From assembly GCA_049522195.1 (NCBI GenBank), contig JBEKOB010000010.1:1-64000 (forward strand): a DNA stretch of 64,000 nucleotides, in the 5' to 3' direction. This document shows, piece by piece, positions 44,627-52,974 of this stretch. The notes under the pieces were generated by a model. That model searched no databases, was not told the origin of the DNA, and saw only the letters and a program-made list of their open reading frames with translations. The first letter of the stretch is position 1. Each line of letters starts with the position of its first letter. This DNA is from UBA9647 sp049522195 (lineage in GTDB: Bacteria; Bacteroidota; Ignavibacteria; UBA10030). Both the position numbers and the translations under genes were made by a program.

Positions 44627-44866
44627 GGAGTGACGTCGGGTTACCTGATTGTGGTCTCTCGAAAAATATTCGACGCAAGATACGCAAAGCCTGCCAGCAA
44701 ATCAACCGAGTCAGGTTCTTCCCGGGAAGTCGAGAGGATATTTCAATTGCGCGGAAACTTCAAAACCAGAGCATCTCACGATTTTCATTCTTCACCTATG
44801 TCCGTTCCGATCTGGTGTGAAAGATCTCACATGATTGACTGGAACTGCGACCTGAGCAGGCATCAC

Positions 44867-44895
44867 TTGTAATCAGAAGGCATTCTCAGTATATT
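44867..44895 (+). promoter_or_regulatory. Candidate lptF promoter
   Basis: TTGTAA (44867-44872), 17 bases, TATATT (44890-44895). A start about seven bases later would fall within a few bases of the lptF ATG at 44905, so the message would be nearly leaderless; no Shine-Dalgarno is seen. A nine-base direct repeat, ATTCTCAGT, occurs at 44882-44890 and 44893-44901, 11 bases apart. The 278-base divergent gap (44627-44904) otherwise shows no gene. Confidence 0.4.
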
Positions 44896-44904
44896 CTCAG
44901 TGTC

Positions 44905-46287
44905 ATGCCTATCCTGTCCCGCCATATCGTGCAACGACACTTAACCCCGTTCCTGTTTTCCGTCTTTGTGCTCGTGTTCATCTTCCTTCTGCAGTTCGTC
45001 ATGCAGAAAATGGATCAGTTGGCGGGAAAGGGGCTCAGCGCTGGCGTCATCGCAGAGCTCATCGTGATGAATCTCGCTTGGATGCTCGTTCTGGCAGTCC
45101 CTATGGCTGTGCTTGTCGCAACGCTCATGGCGTTCGGCAATCTCTCCTCCGGCAACGAAATTACAGCGATGCGTGCAAGCGGCGTCAGCCTGTACCGGAT
45201 GGTTACCCCCGTGCTGCTTCTTTCCATCATTCTCTGCTACCTTCTGATCCTGTTCAACAATCGGGTGCTCCCCGATGCAAATCACCGGGCGAGGATGCTG
45301 ATGACCGATATCTATCGGAAAAAGCCGACATTCTCTCTTGTCCCCGGAATGTTTTCGGATCCCCGGGAGATCCAGGGATACAGCATCCTGGTACGCAAGA
45401 CGTTTGAGCACACCAATGATCTCGAGGGGGTGACGATCTTCGACTACACCAATAACACGGTCACCACGACTGTAACGGCGGACCATGGAACTGTCTCGTT
45501 CTCCCCGGACTACCAGAAACTGATTATGGATCTCTACGACGGAGAAATCCACGAGCTGAGCATGACCGATTTGAATCGCTACCGGAAGATTCGTTTTGAG
45601 AAGCACCGGATTGCGATGAATGCGGAGGGATTCGACTTTCAGCGGTCGCAGGAAAACGCTTTTTCCCGCGGCGACCGTGAGCTCAGTGCGCACGCCATGA
45701 ACATGATCGTTGACAGTCTCCGGCAACTTCTTGATACATCGCGTGCTCATATTGCTGCGATGGTGCAGCATGAGCTTGACGCCGTGTTTGCACCGCGCAA
45801 GACCCCGGGGGTTCAGGCCCTCTATCTCGGAGATCCGATAACAGGTGCAGAGGCGCGGATGGCGACACTCGAGTCGTCTCTCGAGGGGGAGCAAGCACGT
45901 GCGACATACTACGGACGGAAGATTCACGAGTATTCCGTTGAGATCTACAAAAAATATTCGATTCCGTTTGCGTGCATCGTCTTCGTCCTGATCGGCGCAC
46001 CTTTGGGAATCATGGCCAGGCGCGGGACATTTGGTGTCGCAGCCAGCCTGAGCCTCGGCTTCTTCCTTCTCTACTGGTCCTGCCTCATCGGCGGGGAGAA
46101 ACTTGCCGATCGCGGGTTCATTGATCCATGGTTTGGGATGTGGTCCGCCAATATCATCCTCGGTGTGATGGGCCTTTACCTCACGTTCCGGACCGCGCGT
46201 GAGAGCCTGACCATCAACTGGTCGTACTTCCGCCGGTTTGTTCCAAAACGATGGCGATTCGAAGAAGAGGAAAAAGAGACAGCGTGA
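44905..46287 (+). CDS. lptF: LPS export permease, YjgP/YjgQ family (LptF-like)
   Basis: 460 aa. Three membrane helices near the N-terminus (SRHIVQRHLTPFLFSVFVLV, ELIVMNLAWMLVLAVPMAVL) and three near the C-terminus (SIPFACIVFVLIGAPLGIMA), with a large periplasmic beta-jellyroll-like region between; conserved NNRVLPDANHRARMLM and the SGVSLYRMVTPVL coupling region. With LptG and LptB it extracts LPS from the inner membrane. Assigning LptF rather than LptG follows gene order only. The long central insert (residues about 260-310) contains a Met/Asp-rich helix. Confidence 0.9.
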   Translation: MPILSRHIVQRHLTPFLFSVFVLVFIFLLQFVMQKMDQLAGKGLSAGVIAELIVMNLAWMLVLAVPMAVLVATLMAFGNLSSGNEITAMRASGVSLYRMVTPVLLLSIILCYLLILFNNRVLPDANHRARMLMTDIYRKKPTFSLVPGMFSDPREIQGYSILVRKTFEHTNDLEGVTIFDYTNNTVTTTVTADHGTVSFSPDYQKLIMDLYDGEIHELSMTDLNRYRKIRFEKHRIAMNAEGFDFQRSQENAFSRGDRELSAHAMNMIVDSLRQLLDTSRAHIAAMVQHELDAVFAPRKTPGVQALYLGDPITGAEARMATLESSLEGEQARATYYGRKIHEYSVEIYKKYSIPFACIVFVLIGAPLGIMARRGTFGVAASLSLGFFLLYWSCLIGGEKLADRGFIDPWFGMWSANIILGVMGLYLTFRTARESLTINWSYFRRFVPKRWRFEEEEKETA

Positions 46288-47393
46288 CCATCCTCGACCG
46301 CTATATCGTAAGGCAGTTCGTTGCCACTGTCCTGTTCGGCCTCATCACGTTTCTTCTGATCTTCGTCGTCATCGACATGATGGAGCACCTTGACGACTTT
46401 ATCGACTCGAATGCTCCGTTCGGCACGATCATCCAATACTACCTCGCGTTCACGCCGGAAATCATCAAACTCATGACGCCGGTTGCGATGCTCCTTGGAG
46501 CATTGTTCGTTGTCGGCCGGTTGACAAATCAGAACGAGCTGCCGGCAATGAAATCTAGCGGTATGAGCCTCTACCGGTTCCTCGCGCCATTCCTCGTTGT
46601 CGCTTTGCTTGTCAGTGTTCTTTCGATCTATTTCAATGGCTGGGTCGTACCGTATGCGAATCAGAACAAAGCGGCAATCGAACGGACGCACCTTCGCCCA
46701 TCACAAAGCAACCGAAGCATGCTTCCCCTCTTTTTTCAGGATGGGCGGACGCGACTTGTTTCGATCAACTACTATGAGAACGTGAAACGGATCGGATACC
46801 GTGTCAGTGTTGAAGAATTTTCAGACACGAACGCGACGGTTCTCCGGCGGCGCTACGACGCCCGGCAGATGGAGTGGGGGCATCCGTGGGCGAGTGAAGG
46901 AGATTCAGTCCGTGAGGGATGGATACTGATCAACGGCGGTATCCGGGACTTTGAGGGAGAGAGCCAGCGTATCACACCATTTGATCGGCTGGCGTTGGGC
47001 CGGCTGAGCATCAGTCCGACCGATATTGAGAAGAAACAGAGGAAGCCGGATGAGATGAACTATCCAGAACTGCGGGAGTTTATCGAGAATCAGCAGAAGG
47101 CCGGACAGGATGTGTCCCGTTGGATGGTCGATTACCACAGCAAAATTGCGTTTCCCTTTGCGAGCCTCATCGTGGTCTTGTTCGGAGTGCCGTTTGCTTC
47201 CATTAAACGACGGGGTGGGATCGCAATCGATTTCGGTGTTTGCGTCGCTGTGACCTTTACCTACCTCGGGTTCATGAAAACGAGCCAGGTTTTCGGCTAT
47301 AACGGAGATCTCAATCCCCTTCTTACCGCCTGGCTCGCCAATATCATCTTTCTGGCGCTTGCCGTTGTTAACCTGTTGCGAGTTCAGAAGTAG
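46284..47393 (+). CDS. lptG: LPS export permease, YjgP/YjgQ family (LptG-like)
   Basis: 369 aa from GTG 46284, which overlaps the lptF stop (GTGA) and yields the family-typical N-terminus TILDRYIVRQFVATVLFGL; an in-frame ATG at 46251 is possible and would add RRR-rich residues encoded inside lptF. Membrane helices at both ends, MKSSGMSLYRFLAPFLVVAL coupling region, FNGWVVPYANQNKAA, and C-terminal KIAFPFASLIVVLFGVPFAS. Second half of the LptFG pair. The ABC subunit LptB is not in the window. Confidence 0.9.
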   Translation: MTILDRYIVRQFVATVLFGLITFLLIFVVIDMMEHLDDFIDSNAPFGTIIQYYLAFTPEIIKLMTPVAMLLGALFVVGRLTNQNELPAMKSSGMSLYRFLAPFLVVALLVSVLSIYFNGWVVPYANQNKAAIERTHLRPSQSNRSMLPLFFQDGRTRLVSINYYENVKRIGYRVSVEEFSDTNATVLRRRYDARQMEWGHPWASEGDSVREGWILINGGIRDFEGESQRITPFDRLALGRLSISPTDIEKKQRKPDEMNYPELREFIENQQKAGQDVSRWMVDYHSKIAFPFASLIVVLFGVPFASIKRRGGIAIDFGVCVAVTFTYLGFMKTSQVFGYNGDLNPLLTAWLANIIFLALAVVNLLRVQK

Positions 47394-47436
47394 GACACCC
47401 GTCCTCCTCGCAGGCGGAAAAGCTAGAAAAACTTTT

Positions 47437-47457
47437 GGACAGATTGACAATCTGTCC
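47437..47457. repeat. Odd palindrome between convergent lptG and M24 peptidase genes
   Basis: GGACAGATTG (47437-47446), A, CAATCTGTCC (47448-47457): perfect ten-base arms around one central base. Sits between two convergent stops (47393 and 47471). A short T-stretch (GTTTTT) follows on the minus strand after four A, so it could serve as a weak terminator; its odd-centred design resembles the repeats at 7321 and 48801. Confidence 0.6.
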
Positions 47458-47470
47458 GACAGGTAAATTG

Positions 47471-48673
47471 CTACGCGAGTATCGCCACCACCTTCTCCTG
47501 CATCGGCAACCCTGTCACAATCGCCTCCTTCGACTTTGTGATGTACATATCGATCTCACTCCGCACTCCGAACTTTCCCGGCAGATAGATCCCCGGTTCG
47601 ATGGAGAATGACGTCCGCGGAATGATCCTTCGCTCGTCCCGGGTTTCCAGGTTGTCGATGTTCGCGCCGTTGCCGTGAATCTCCTCGCCAATGGAATGTC
47701 CGGTGCGGTGGACAAAGTACTGGTCGTATCCTTTTTCTTTGAAGTAATTGCGCGCCGCGTCATCGACCTGGTAGCCGCAGATCTCCTTCCCCGCCTTGAA
47801 CGCATCCTGGACAAAGCGGATCGCTGCATCGCGTCCCCCCTTCACCACCTCGAAGATCCTGGTATACTCATCCGGCACTGTTTCCCCGATGTAGCCGGTC
47901 CACGTGATATCGCCATAGACGGAGTGCGGCTTGTTCTTCTTGGCCCACAGGTCGAGAAGCACAAAATCCCCTTTGTGGATGGGGCTATGAATTTCCTTGG
48001 TCGGTTCGTAGTGCGGATTCGCGCTGTTCGCGTTCACTGAGCAGTTTGGGTCGCTTTCGGTTGTAAGGTCGCGCTTCTTGAACTCCGAGAGCATGAATTG
48101 CTGGACATCGTACTCCGTAGTAGGCGTGCCGGCATTGATGCGCTGTTTGATGAATCCAAATGTCAAATCGACAATTTGCCGCAGATGCTTCGCGGTCATC
48201 ATGTTATCTTCCGTCTGCTCGTCGTCCCATGTGGACTCGAATCTGGAGACAAGGTTTGCCGACGAGACCACCTCCAGCCCAAGAGCGCGCACAAGCTCCA
48301 CCGTCCCCGCATCGACGTTCGAGACGTACGGAATGTTGTTCATAGGGGAGTATTCCATGGCTACCTTCTTCGCGCCCCCGACGATCTTCTTGACTCCTTC
48401 ACGCAGCGACTGCCAGCTTACATACATTGTCTTCTCACCAGGCACAGCATCGAGATTCCACTGCTCGATGTTGTGAACAAGTTTCTGCGGCGAGCCCGAG
48501 GCGGGGATGAAGTAGAAGTACCGACGTGTCTGCATAATATGCGAGGGAAGGTTGATAATCCTCGTCGCAAAAACGTTGGAGCCGCGGAAATTATAGAACA
48601 GCCAGCCATCAATGTGTTCTTCGCGAAGCGCGTCCTGAATCAATTTGACTGTCTCTGGTCCGAGCGTTGCCAT
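47471..48673 (-). CDS. M24 family metallopeptidase, Xaa-Pro aminopeptidase-like
   Basis: 400 aa from ATG 48673 with AGGAG eight bases upstream. N-terminal creatinase-like domain (LREEHIDGWLFYNFRGSN), C-terminal pita-bread domain with metal ligands Asp in LLDLWAKK, Asp in YGDITWTGY, His in HRTGHSIGEEIHGNGAN, Glu in FSIEPGIYLP and Glu in VRSEIDMYI. Cytosolic, no signal peptide. Removes N-terminal residues before Pro, or acts as a dipeptidase; the exact specificity is open. Next to the KamA operon but on a separate transcript. Confidence 0.92.
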   Translation of the reverse strand: MATLGPETVKLIQDALREEHIDGWLFYNFRGSNVFATRIINLPSHIMQTRRYFYFIPASGSPQKLVHNIEQWNLDAVPGEKTMYVSWQSLREGVKKIVGGAKKVAMEYSPMNNIPYVSNVDAGTVELVRALGLEVVSSANLVSRFESTWDDEQTEDNMMTAKHLRQIVDLTFGFIKQRINAGTPTTEYDVQQFMLSEFKKRDLTTESDPNCSVNANSANPHYEPTKEIHSPIHKGDFVLLDLWAKKNKPHSVYGDITWTGYIGETVPDEYTRIFEVVKGGRDAAIRFVQDAFKAGKEICGYQVDDAARNYFKEKGYDQYFVHRTGHSIGEEIHGNGANIDNLETRDERRIIPRTSFSIEPGIYLPGKFGVRSEIDMYITKSKEAIVTGLPMQEKVVAILA

Positions 48674-48800
48674 GGATTCATCTCCTGCAATGGAAGGTTC
48701 GAATTCCCTATAGGTCTATTGAGGGTAGAGTTTCAAACAAGACCAAGAACCGCCCCCGAACGAAGATCGTTCGTGGCAAGCAAGCCCGCCCCAGTCTTGT

Positions 48801-48863
48801 TGTCCGAGAGTTGAACTCTCGGACATGGGCCATCTTCGACAGTTCAACTGTCGAAGAACAGCT
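48801..48863. repeat. Double odd-palindrome repeat, copy B
   Basis: TGTCCGAGAGTT (48801-48812), G, AACTCTCGGACA (48814-48825); then TGGGCCAT; then CTTCGACAGTT (48834-48844), C, AACTGTCGAAG (48846-48856). Perfect 12- and 11-base arms. Positions 48804-48863 match 7321-7380 at 56 of 60 bases. Lies between the M24 peptidase start and the kamA terminator. Confidence 0.85.
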
Positions 48864-48883
48864 AGCACCTCCTTCAATGAAAC

Positions 48884-48916
48884 AAAAAAGCCCGCAGCTA
48901 GCAAGCGCGGGCTTTT
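48884..48916 (-). terminator. Rho-independent terminator of the kamA operon
   Basis: On the minus strand AAAAGCCCGC (48916-48907) pairs with GCGGGCTTTT (48895-48886), followed by a T-run ending at 48884. It lies 22 bases after the kamA stop and closes the four-gene operon. Confidence 0.88.
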
Positions 48917-48937
48917 GAGAAAAAGAACGTATCACAG

Positions 48938-50104
48938 CTACTTCCCGACGGTCTCTGGCTCCAACTCGCGTTTTGACGGCTCGTTCGGAACCACCTTCTT
49001 CTCCGTCATACGCCGGCGACGCCGGTACTTGGTTTCCACGACCAGTTGCGGTTCGGGCTGCTCTTCCTCGACGTCGGGATACGTAAAGATCTCATACTTG
49101 TAGTTGCGAAGGATGATGTCTTTGCCGTTCCGTCCGAGGACGTACTGCGGCAGCAACGGAATTTTACCGCCACCGCCCGGAGCATCGATCACATAGTATG
49201 GAACTGCCAGGCCCGACGTATGGCCGCGCAATTTGTCCATGATCTCCAATCCCTTTCGAACCGGAGTCCTGAAGTGATTGGTCCCTTTGGTCAGATCGGC
49301 CTGATAGATGTAGTACGGCCGAACCCGCATCTTCAGCAGCTTGCGATGCAGATCGAGCATGATGTCCGCGTCATCGTTGACCCCTTTCATCAGGACTGCC
49401 TGATTCCCGACCGGGCAGCCGGCATCAGCCAGCATGGCGCACGCTTTTTCGGCTTCCGGCGTGCATTCCCAGGGATGATTGAAATGGGTATTGACGTAGA
49501 TCGGATGGTACTTCTTCAGCATCTTGCACAGTTTCGGCGTGATGCGCTGGGGAAGCACGCACGGCATTTTTGTCCCCAGGCGGATAATCTCAACATGGGG
49601 AATCGCGCGCAGGCTGGACAAAATACGCTCCAGCACATAATCCGTCACCATCAACGGGTCACCCCCCGAGAGAACGACATCACGCACCTCGGGATGCGAT
49701 GCAATGTAGTCTATGCCATCCTGAATCCACTTAGAGTTGATCTTCGTGGAGTCGCTCACCTTGCGCTTCCGCGTGCAGAAGCGACAGTACATCGAGCATT
49801 GACTTGTGACGAGAAAGAGCACCCGGTCCGGGTAGCGATGGGTGATGCTTGGAACCGGACTGTCAACCTCCTCATTCAGTGGATCTTCCGGAGCGTTGCG
49901 ATCTTCCAGCTCCACGGCATCGGGGATGCACTGGAGCCAAATGGGATCACCTGGATATCGGATCAAGCTGAGGTAATAGGGATTGACACGTATATGAAAG
50001 AGCTTGTTCAGCCGATCAGCCAGCTCTTTGTCAAATCCGAATCGTTCGACAAGATCCTTTCCGCTGTCCACACTCTGTCGCAACATCTCTTGCCAGATTT
50101 CCAT
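48938..50104 (-). CDS. kamA: Lysine 2,3-aminomutase, radical SAM
   Basis: 388 aa. Radical-SAM cluster CSMYCRFCTRKRKV (CxxxCxxC), SGGDPLMV (GGDP SAM site), PLP-binding GHTSGLAVPYYV with the downstream DAPGGGGKIPLLP. The two Asp residues that bind the lysine side chain in the clostridial enzyme (D293, D330) correspond to Asp in YQADLTKG and in VIDAPGGGGK; glutamate 2,3-aminomutases are known to have Lys and Asn there, so lysine is the likely substrate, giving beta-lysine. A long Lys/Arg- and acidic-rich tail follows. Strong AAGGAGGA lies 12 bases before the ATG. Last gene of the operon with GNAT and two ATP-grasp genes. Confidence 0.9.
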   Translation of the reverse strand: MEIWQEMLRQSVDSGKDLVERFGFDKELADRLNKLFHIRVNPYYLSLIRYPGDPIWLQCIPDAVELEDRNAPEDPLNEEVDSPVPSITHRYPDRVLFLVTSQCSMYCRFCTRKRKVSDSTKINSKWIQDGIDYIASHPEVRDVVLSGGDPLMVTDYVLERILSSLRAIPHVEIIRLGTKMPCVLPQRITPKLCKMLKKYHPIYVNTHFNHPWECTPEAEKACAMLADAGCPVGNQAVLMKGVNDDADIMLDLHRKLLKMRVRPYYIYQADLTKGTNHFRTPVRKGLEIMDKLRGHTSGLAVPYYVIDAPGGGGKIPLLPQYVLGRNGKDIILRNYKYEIFTYPDVEEEQPEPQLVVETKYRRRRRMTEKKVVPNEPSKRELEPETVGK

Positions 50105-50122
50105 ACAGGTTGTTGATCCTCC

Positions 50123-50596
50123 TTAGAGGTATTTGATGTACACCACGAGACCGTCGCCACGAGCGTAGTAATCGTTGATTCGCGACGCCTCGGTGTAGTG
50201 GTTGTGCTCGTAGAACAATCGTGTCTTCTCGTACTTCGGCAGTGATGAGGTCTCGGCAACGACGAGTTTGCCGCCGTGGTCCCTGATGTACTCCTCACTG
50301 TGCAGAAGCAGCTGCTTTCCAATTCCCTGACCGTGGATCCGGGGATCGACTGCGATCCAGTACAAATCGTAGGTCGTTTCCGTCATCGGCGTGCGGCCGA
50401 TGCAGTAATATCCGCGGATTGTACCGTTCTCGTCCTCGTGGGTCGAGATCACATAATCCTGCTGGCCCGGCTGACTGGCTACAACTTCCATCAACTCACG
50501 GGCAACGTCAACTTCTTCCGGTCTGAACACATCCGTCGCCTTGACTAACTCCACCAACGGTTCAAGATCTTCTTGTCGAAACGGGCGAATGGGCAT
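50123..50596 (-). CDS. GNAT acetyltransferase in the kamA operon
   Basis: 157 aa. Single GNAT domain: IRPFRQEDLEPLVELVKATD at the N-terminus, WIAVDPRIHGQGIGKQLL (acetyl-CoA pyrophosphate loop, here HGQGIGK), KTRLFYEHNHYTEASRIND near the end. Eighteen bases upstream of kamA. The function may be acetylation of beta-lysine, as in AblB (N-epsilon-acetyl-beta-lysine, an osmolyte in methanogens), but its motif pattern is generic and the substrate is inference from position. Confidence 0.85.
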   Translation of the reverse strand: MPIRPFRQEDLEPLVELVKATDVFRPEEVDVARELMEVVASQPGQQDYVISTHEDENGTIRGYYCIGRTPMTETTYDLYWIAVDPRIHGQGIGKQLLLHSEEYIRDHGGKLVVAETSSLPKYEKTRLFYEHNHYTEASRINDYYARGDGLVVYIKYL

Positions 50597-50604
50597 GGCG
50601 GATG

Positions 50605-51699
50605 CTACGGGGTACGCTCTAGTGCGTACTCCACAATCTTGTTGATGATCTCGTCAAAGGAGAATCCGTATGCCCTGCACGATCGCGCGAAACCGGCGTC
50701 GTCGCTGATGTCGGGATTCGGATTGACTTCGATGACATACAGGTTGTTGTTTTTGTCAAGGCGCATATCGACTCGTGCATAATCGCGGCATCCCATGATA
50801 CGGTATGCCAGCAGAGCGATCTCCCTCGCTTGTTTCTCGACATCGGCCGGAAGCTGCGCCGGGCAGACGCCGACGGTTCCTTTGTACTCGTCAGTCCCCT
50901 CCATCCATTTTGCCGCATACGTCACAATGCGCGGCAGATCGGAAGGGAGTCCGGAGAAATCGATTTCCGAAATAGGAAGAATGATCGGGCGCCGGTTGCC
51001 GATCAGCGCAACGTTTAACTCGCGCCCCTCGATGTATTCATCAACAAGCGCCGGCTGGTCGAAATTCTGGAAGATAAACCGCACCCGCTTCTTCAAAGCG
51101 GCAAAGTTGTCAACGACGGAACCGTTGTCGATTCCCACACTTGCATCCTCGTGGGATGGCTTCACAATCACCGGGAATTTGAGGTCGAACTGATCCTCGA
51201 TCACTTCATTGGTATTCTTATAGAGAGCAAACTTGGGGACACGGATCTTGTGGAAGCTCAGGACTTGCTTGGTTCGAACCTTGTTCTGGCACATCCCCAG
51301 CGAAAAGGCACTTGCTCCTGTATAGGGAACTCCCAGCAATTCGTATAGCCCGGCCACAAACATCTCGTGGGTCGCTTCGTCTCCCACGGATTCGCAGAGG
51401 TTGAAGATGAGGTCCGGATCTTTTTCCTCGATGAACTGAATCAGGCGTTTGACATCGCTGTTCATGTTGAAGAGGGACGTCTTGTACCCGTTCTTCGACA
51501 ATGCATCTGAGACGTGCGCGCGTTCTTCGAGGACGCCCACTTCAGAAAGATCTACGGCGAGTGGTTGATTGCCCGAGATCACCTGAGACCGCGTCACGCC
51601 CGCTTCGATCTTCCCCATCTCCGAGATGAACTTCCTCCCGGACGATGTCTCGACCGTTGGCTCGTTAAACACGATAGCAACGTGTATCTTTTTCGCCAT
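50605..51699 (-). CDS. ATP-grasp ligase, D-Ala-D-Ala ligase-like, paralogue 1
   Basis: 364 aa. ATP-grasp with VIVKPSHEDASVGIDNG (nucleotide-binding Lys), DEYIEGRELNVALIGN, RVDMRLDKNNNLYVIEVNPN (metal-binding Asp/Glu/Asn) and C-terminal FARSCRAYGFSFDEII. The N-terminal LHGxxGED signature of true Ddl is replaced by IFNLCESVGDEATHE, so it is not a normal D-Ala-D-Ala ligase. Eight bases from the GNAT gene. Same length as its neighbour and clearly paralogous. Likely forms an amide bond with an amino-acid substrate; identity unknown. Confidence 0.85.
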   Translation of the reverse strand: MAKKIHVAIVFNEPTVETSSGRKFISEMGKIEAGVTRSQVISGNQPLAVDLSEVGVLEERAHVSDALSKNGYKTSLFNMNSDVKRLIQFIEEKDPDLIFNLCESVGDEATHEMFVAGLYELLGVPYTGASAFSLGMCQNKVRTKQVLSFHKIRVPKFALYKNTNEVIEDQFDLKFPVIVKPSHEDASVGIDNGSVVDNFAALKKRVRFIFQNFDQPALVDEYIEGRELNVALIGNRRPIILPISEIDFSGLPSDLPRIVTYAAKWMEGTDEYKGTVGVCPAQLPADVEKQAREIALLAYRIMGCRDYARVDMRLDKNNNLYVIEVNPNPDISDDAGFARSCRAYGFSFDEIINKIVEYALERTP

Positions 51700-51754
51700 A
51701 CTCTCCCCGCACTAGTGTGAACCGGCAACTGTTTTCTGATTTGCCGATAGTCGT

Positions 51755-52849
51755 TTAAGCGATCCCATTTCTCAGGATAGCTGCATCCAACACAGCGTTA
51801 AGCATTGCATTGTAAGAGAATCCGGCCGCCCGCGCTGCCATGGGAAAACTCGAGTGATCATCGGGATTTGGTAGTATCCCTGGCAGAGGATTGAGTTCCA
51901 CAATATTCGGCGTTCCGCTTGCATCGAGGCGAAGGTCGATCCTGCACCAATCGCGGCATCTCAAAACACTGAACACGCTTATGCATGTCTCCTTGATGCG
52001 ACGTTCAAGGTCACTGTCAATATGCGCCGGGCAATCATACATTTCGACCGGATGATCGCTTTGATCCCACACCCATTTTGCCTCATAAGAATAGAGAGGG
52101 TTGACCCCCTCAGGGAGTTGGTCCAGGCGAATTTCTACTATTGGGAAAACACGCAAGGATTGCCCGTTTCCAAGCAACGCCACTGTGAACTCGCGTCCAG
52201 GCAGGAACTTTTCAACAAGGGCAGGTTCTGCATAATCATTCAAAACGCGTTCGACCTGCACGACAAGTTCTTTTTGTGATCGCACGATGGAAGCGTTCAG
52301 GACTCCCTTGCTTGAACCTTCATGCAACGGTTTCACAACAGAAGGGAGCTCGATCGTGCGGCCACGAAGCTCTTCGACGGAAGTGATGACATGAAATGCA
52401 GGATTAGGGATCTGATGGAAGGAAAGAATTTCTTTCGCGCGCGCCTTGTCCAGACAGATTCCCAGCGTCACAGGGTCGGAACCTGTGTATGGGATGCCGA
52501 ACATGTCCAGGATGGCGGGGATTTGCGCTTCTCGGGAGGGACCTCGCAGTCCTTCCGCGATATTAAAGACGATATCGGGTTGAGCCTGCAGAAGTCGTTG
52601 GGGAGCTTCCTCAGTCGCTTCGATCATCGTCACGCTGTGGCGCTCCGCCAGAGCTGCCTTCACGGCGAGAATGGTCGTCTCACTATCCCATTCTGCGTAT
52701 GTGTCGTGTCTCGTCTCCTGAAGTTTCGTTCGTGTTGCGACAACGGTTCCACCCTCTCCATTTCCTCCGCTCCGGGGATGAATCGAAACTCCATCCACGT
52801 TTTCCTTCTTCATGTTATAGACGAGCGCGACATTCAATCGCGGTAACAA
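51755..52849 (-). CDS. ATP-grasp ligase, D-Ala-D-Ala ligase-like, paralogue 2
   Basis: 364 aa, first gene of the operon. TTG start at 52849; another TTG at 52837 is possible, and neither has a clear Shine-Dalgarno. ATP-grasp motifs: VVKPLHEGSSKGVLNAS, VEKFLPGREFTVALLGN, RIDLRLDASG, IVELNPLPGILPNPDD; FNIAEGLRGPSREAQ replaces the Ddl signature. Residues about 20-45 form a Gly/Arg-rich insert absent from the paralogue. It starts 58 bases after the predicted transcription start of a strong promoter. Confidence 0.83.
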   Translation of the reverse strand: MLPRLNVALVYNMKKENVDGVSIHPRSGGNGEGGTVVATRTKLQETRHDTYAEWDSETTILAVKAALAERHSVTMIEATEEAPQRLLQAQPDIVFNIAEGLRGPSREAQIPAILDMFGIPYTGSDPVTLGICLDKARAKEILSFHQIPNPAFHVITSVEELRGRTIELPSVVKPLHEGSSKGVLNASIVRSQKELVVQVERVLNDYAEPALVEKFLPGREFTVALLGNGQSLRVFPIVEIRLDQLPEGVNPLYSYEAKWVWDQSDHPVEMYDCPAHIDSDLERRIKETCISVFSVLRCRDWCRIDLRLDASGTPNIVELNPLPGILPNPDDHSSFPMAARAAGFSYNAMLNAVLDAAILRNGIA

Positions 52850-52913
52850 GCAGGTTGATCAACCTTTCAATTGTGGGAGAACGACCTATCAATGAACGTG
52901 TATCGCTGATACA

Positions 52914-52941
52914 AATATAATCTTTTAATCCTCGTTGTCAA
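52914..52941 (-). promoter_or_regulatory. Strong candidate promoter of the ATP-grasp/GNAT/kamA operon
   Basis: On the minus strand: TTGACA (52941-52936), 16 bases, TATATT (52919-52914). A perfect -35 and near-perfect -10. The predicted start near 52907 gives a leader of about 58 bases before the first ligase gene. Together with the terminator at 48884-48916 it delimits the operon. Confidence 0.7.
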
Positions 52942-52974
52942 GTCTGAGAGAGGTTTTTCGCGCTTCCGACGCGC

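Noticed and set aside
44941..45927. A 328-codon open frame on the minus strand inside lptF
   Set aside because: Antisense to the well-supported LptF frame; composition rich in His/Arg/Cys with no recognisable domain.
48938..50104. Glutamate 2,3-aminomutase as alternative for the radical-SAM enzyme
   Set aside because: Both lysine-specific Asp residues (YQADLTKG and VIDAPGGGGK) are kept, whereas the glutamate enzyme has Lys and Asn there.
50605..52849. Calling the two ATP-grasp proteins D-Ala-D-Ala ligases of peptidoglycan synthesis
   Set aside because: The Ddl N-terminal signature is absent in both and they are embedded in a KamA/GNAT operon rather than near mur genes.
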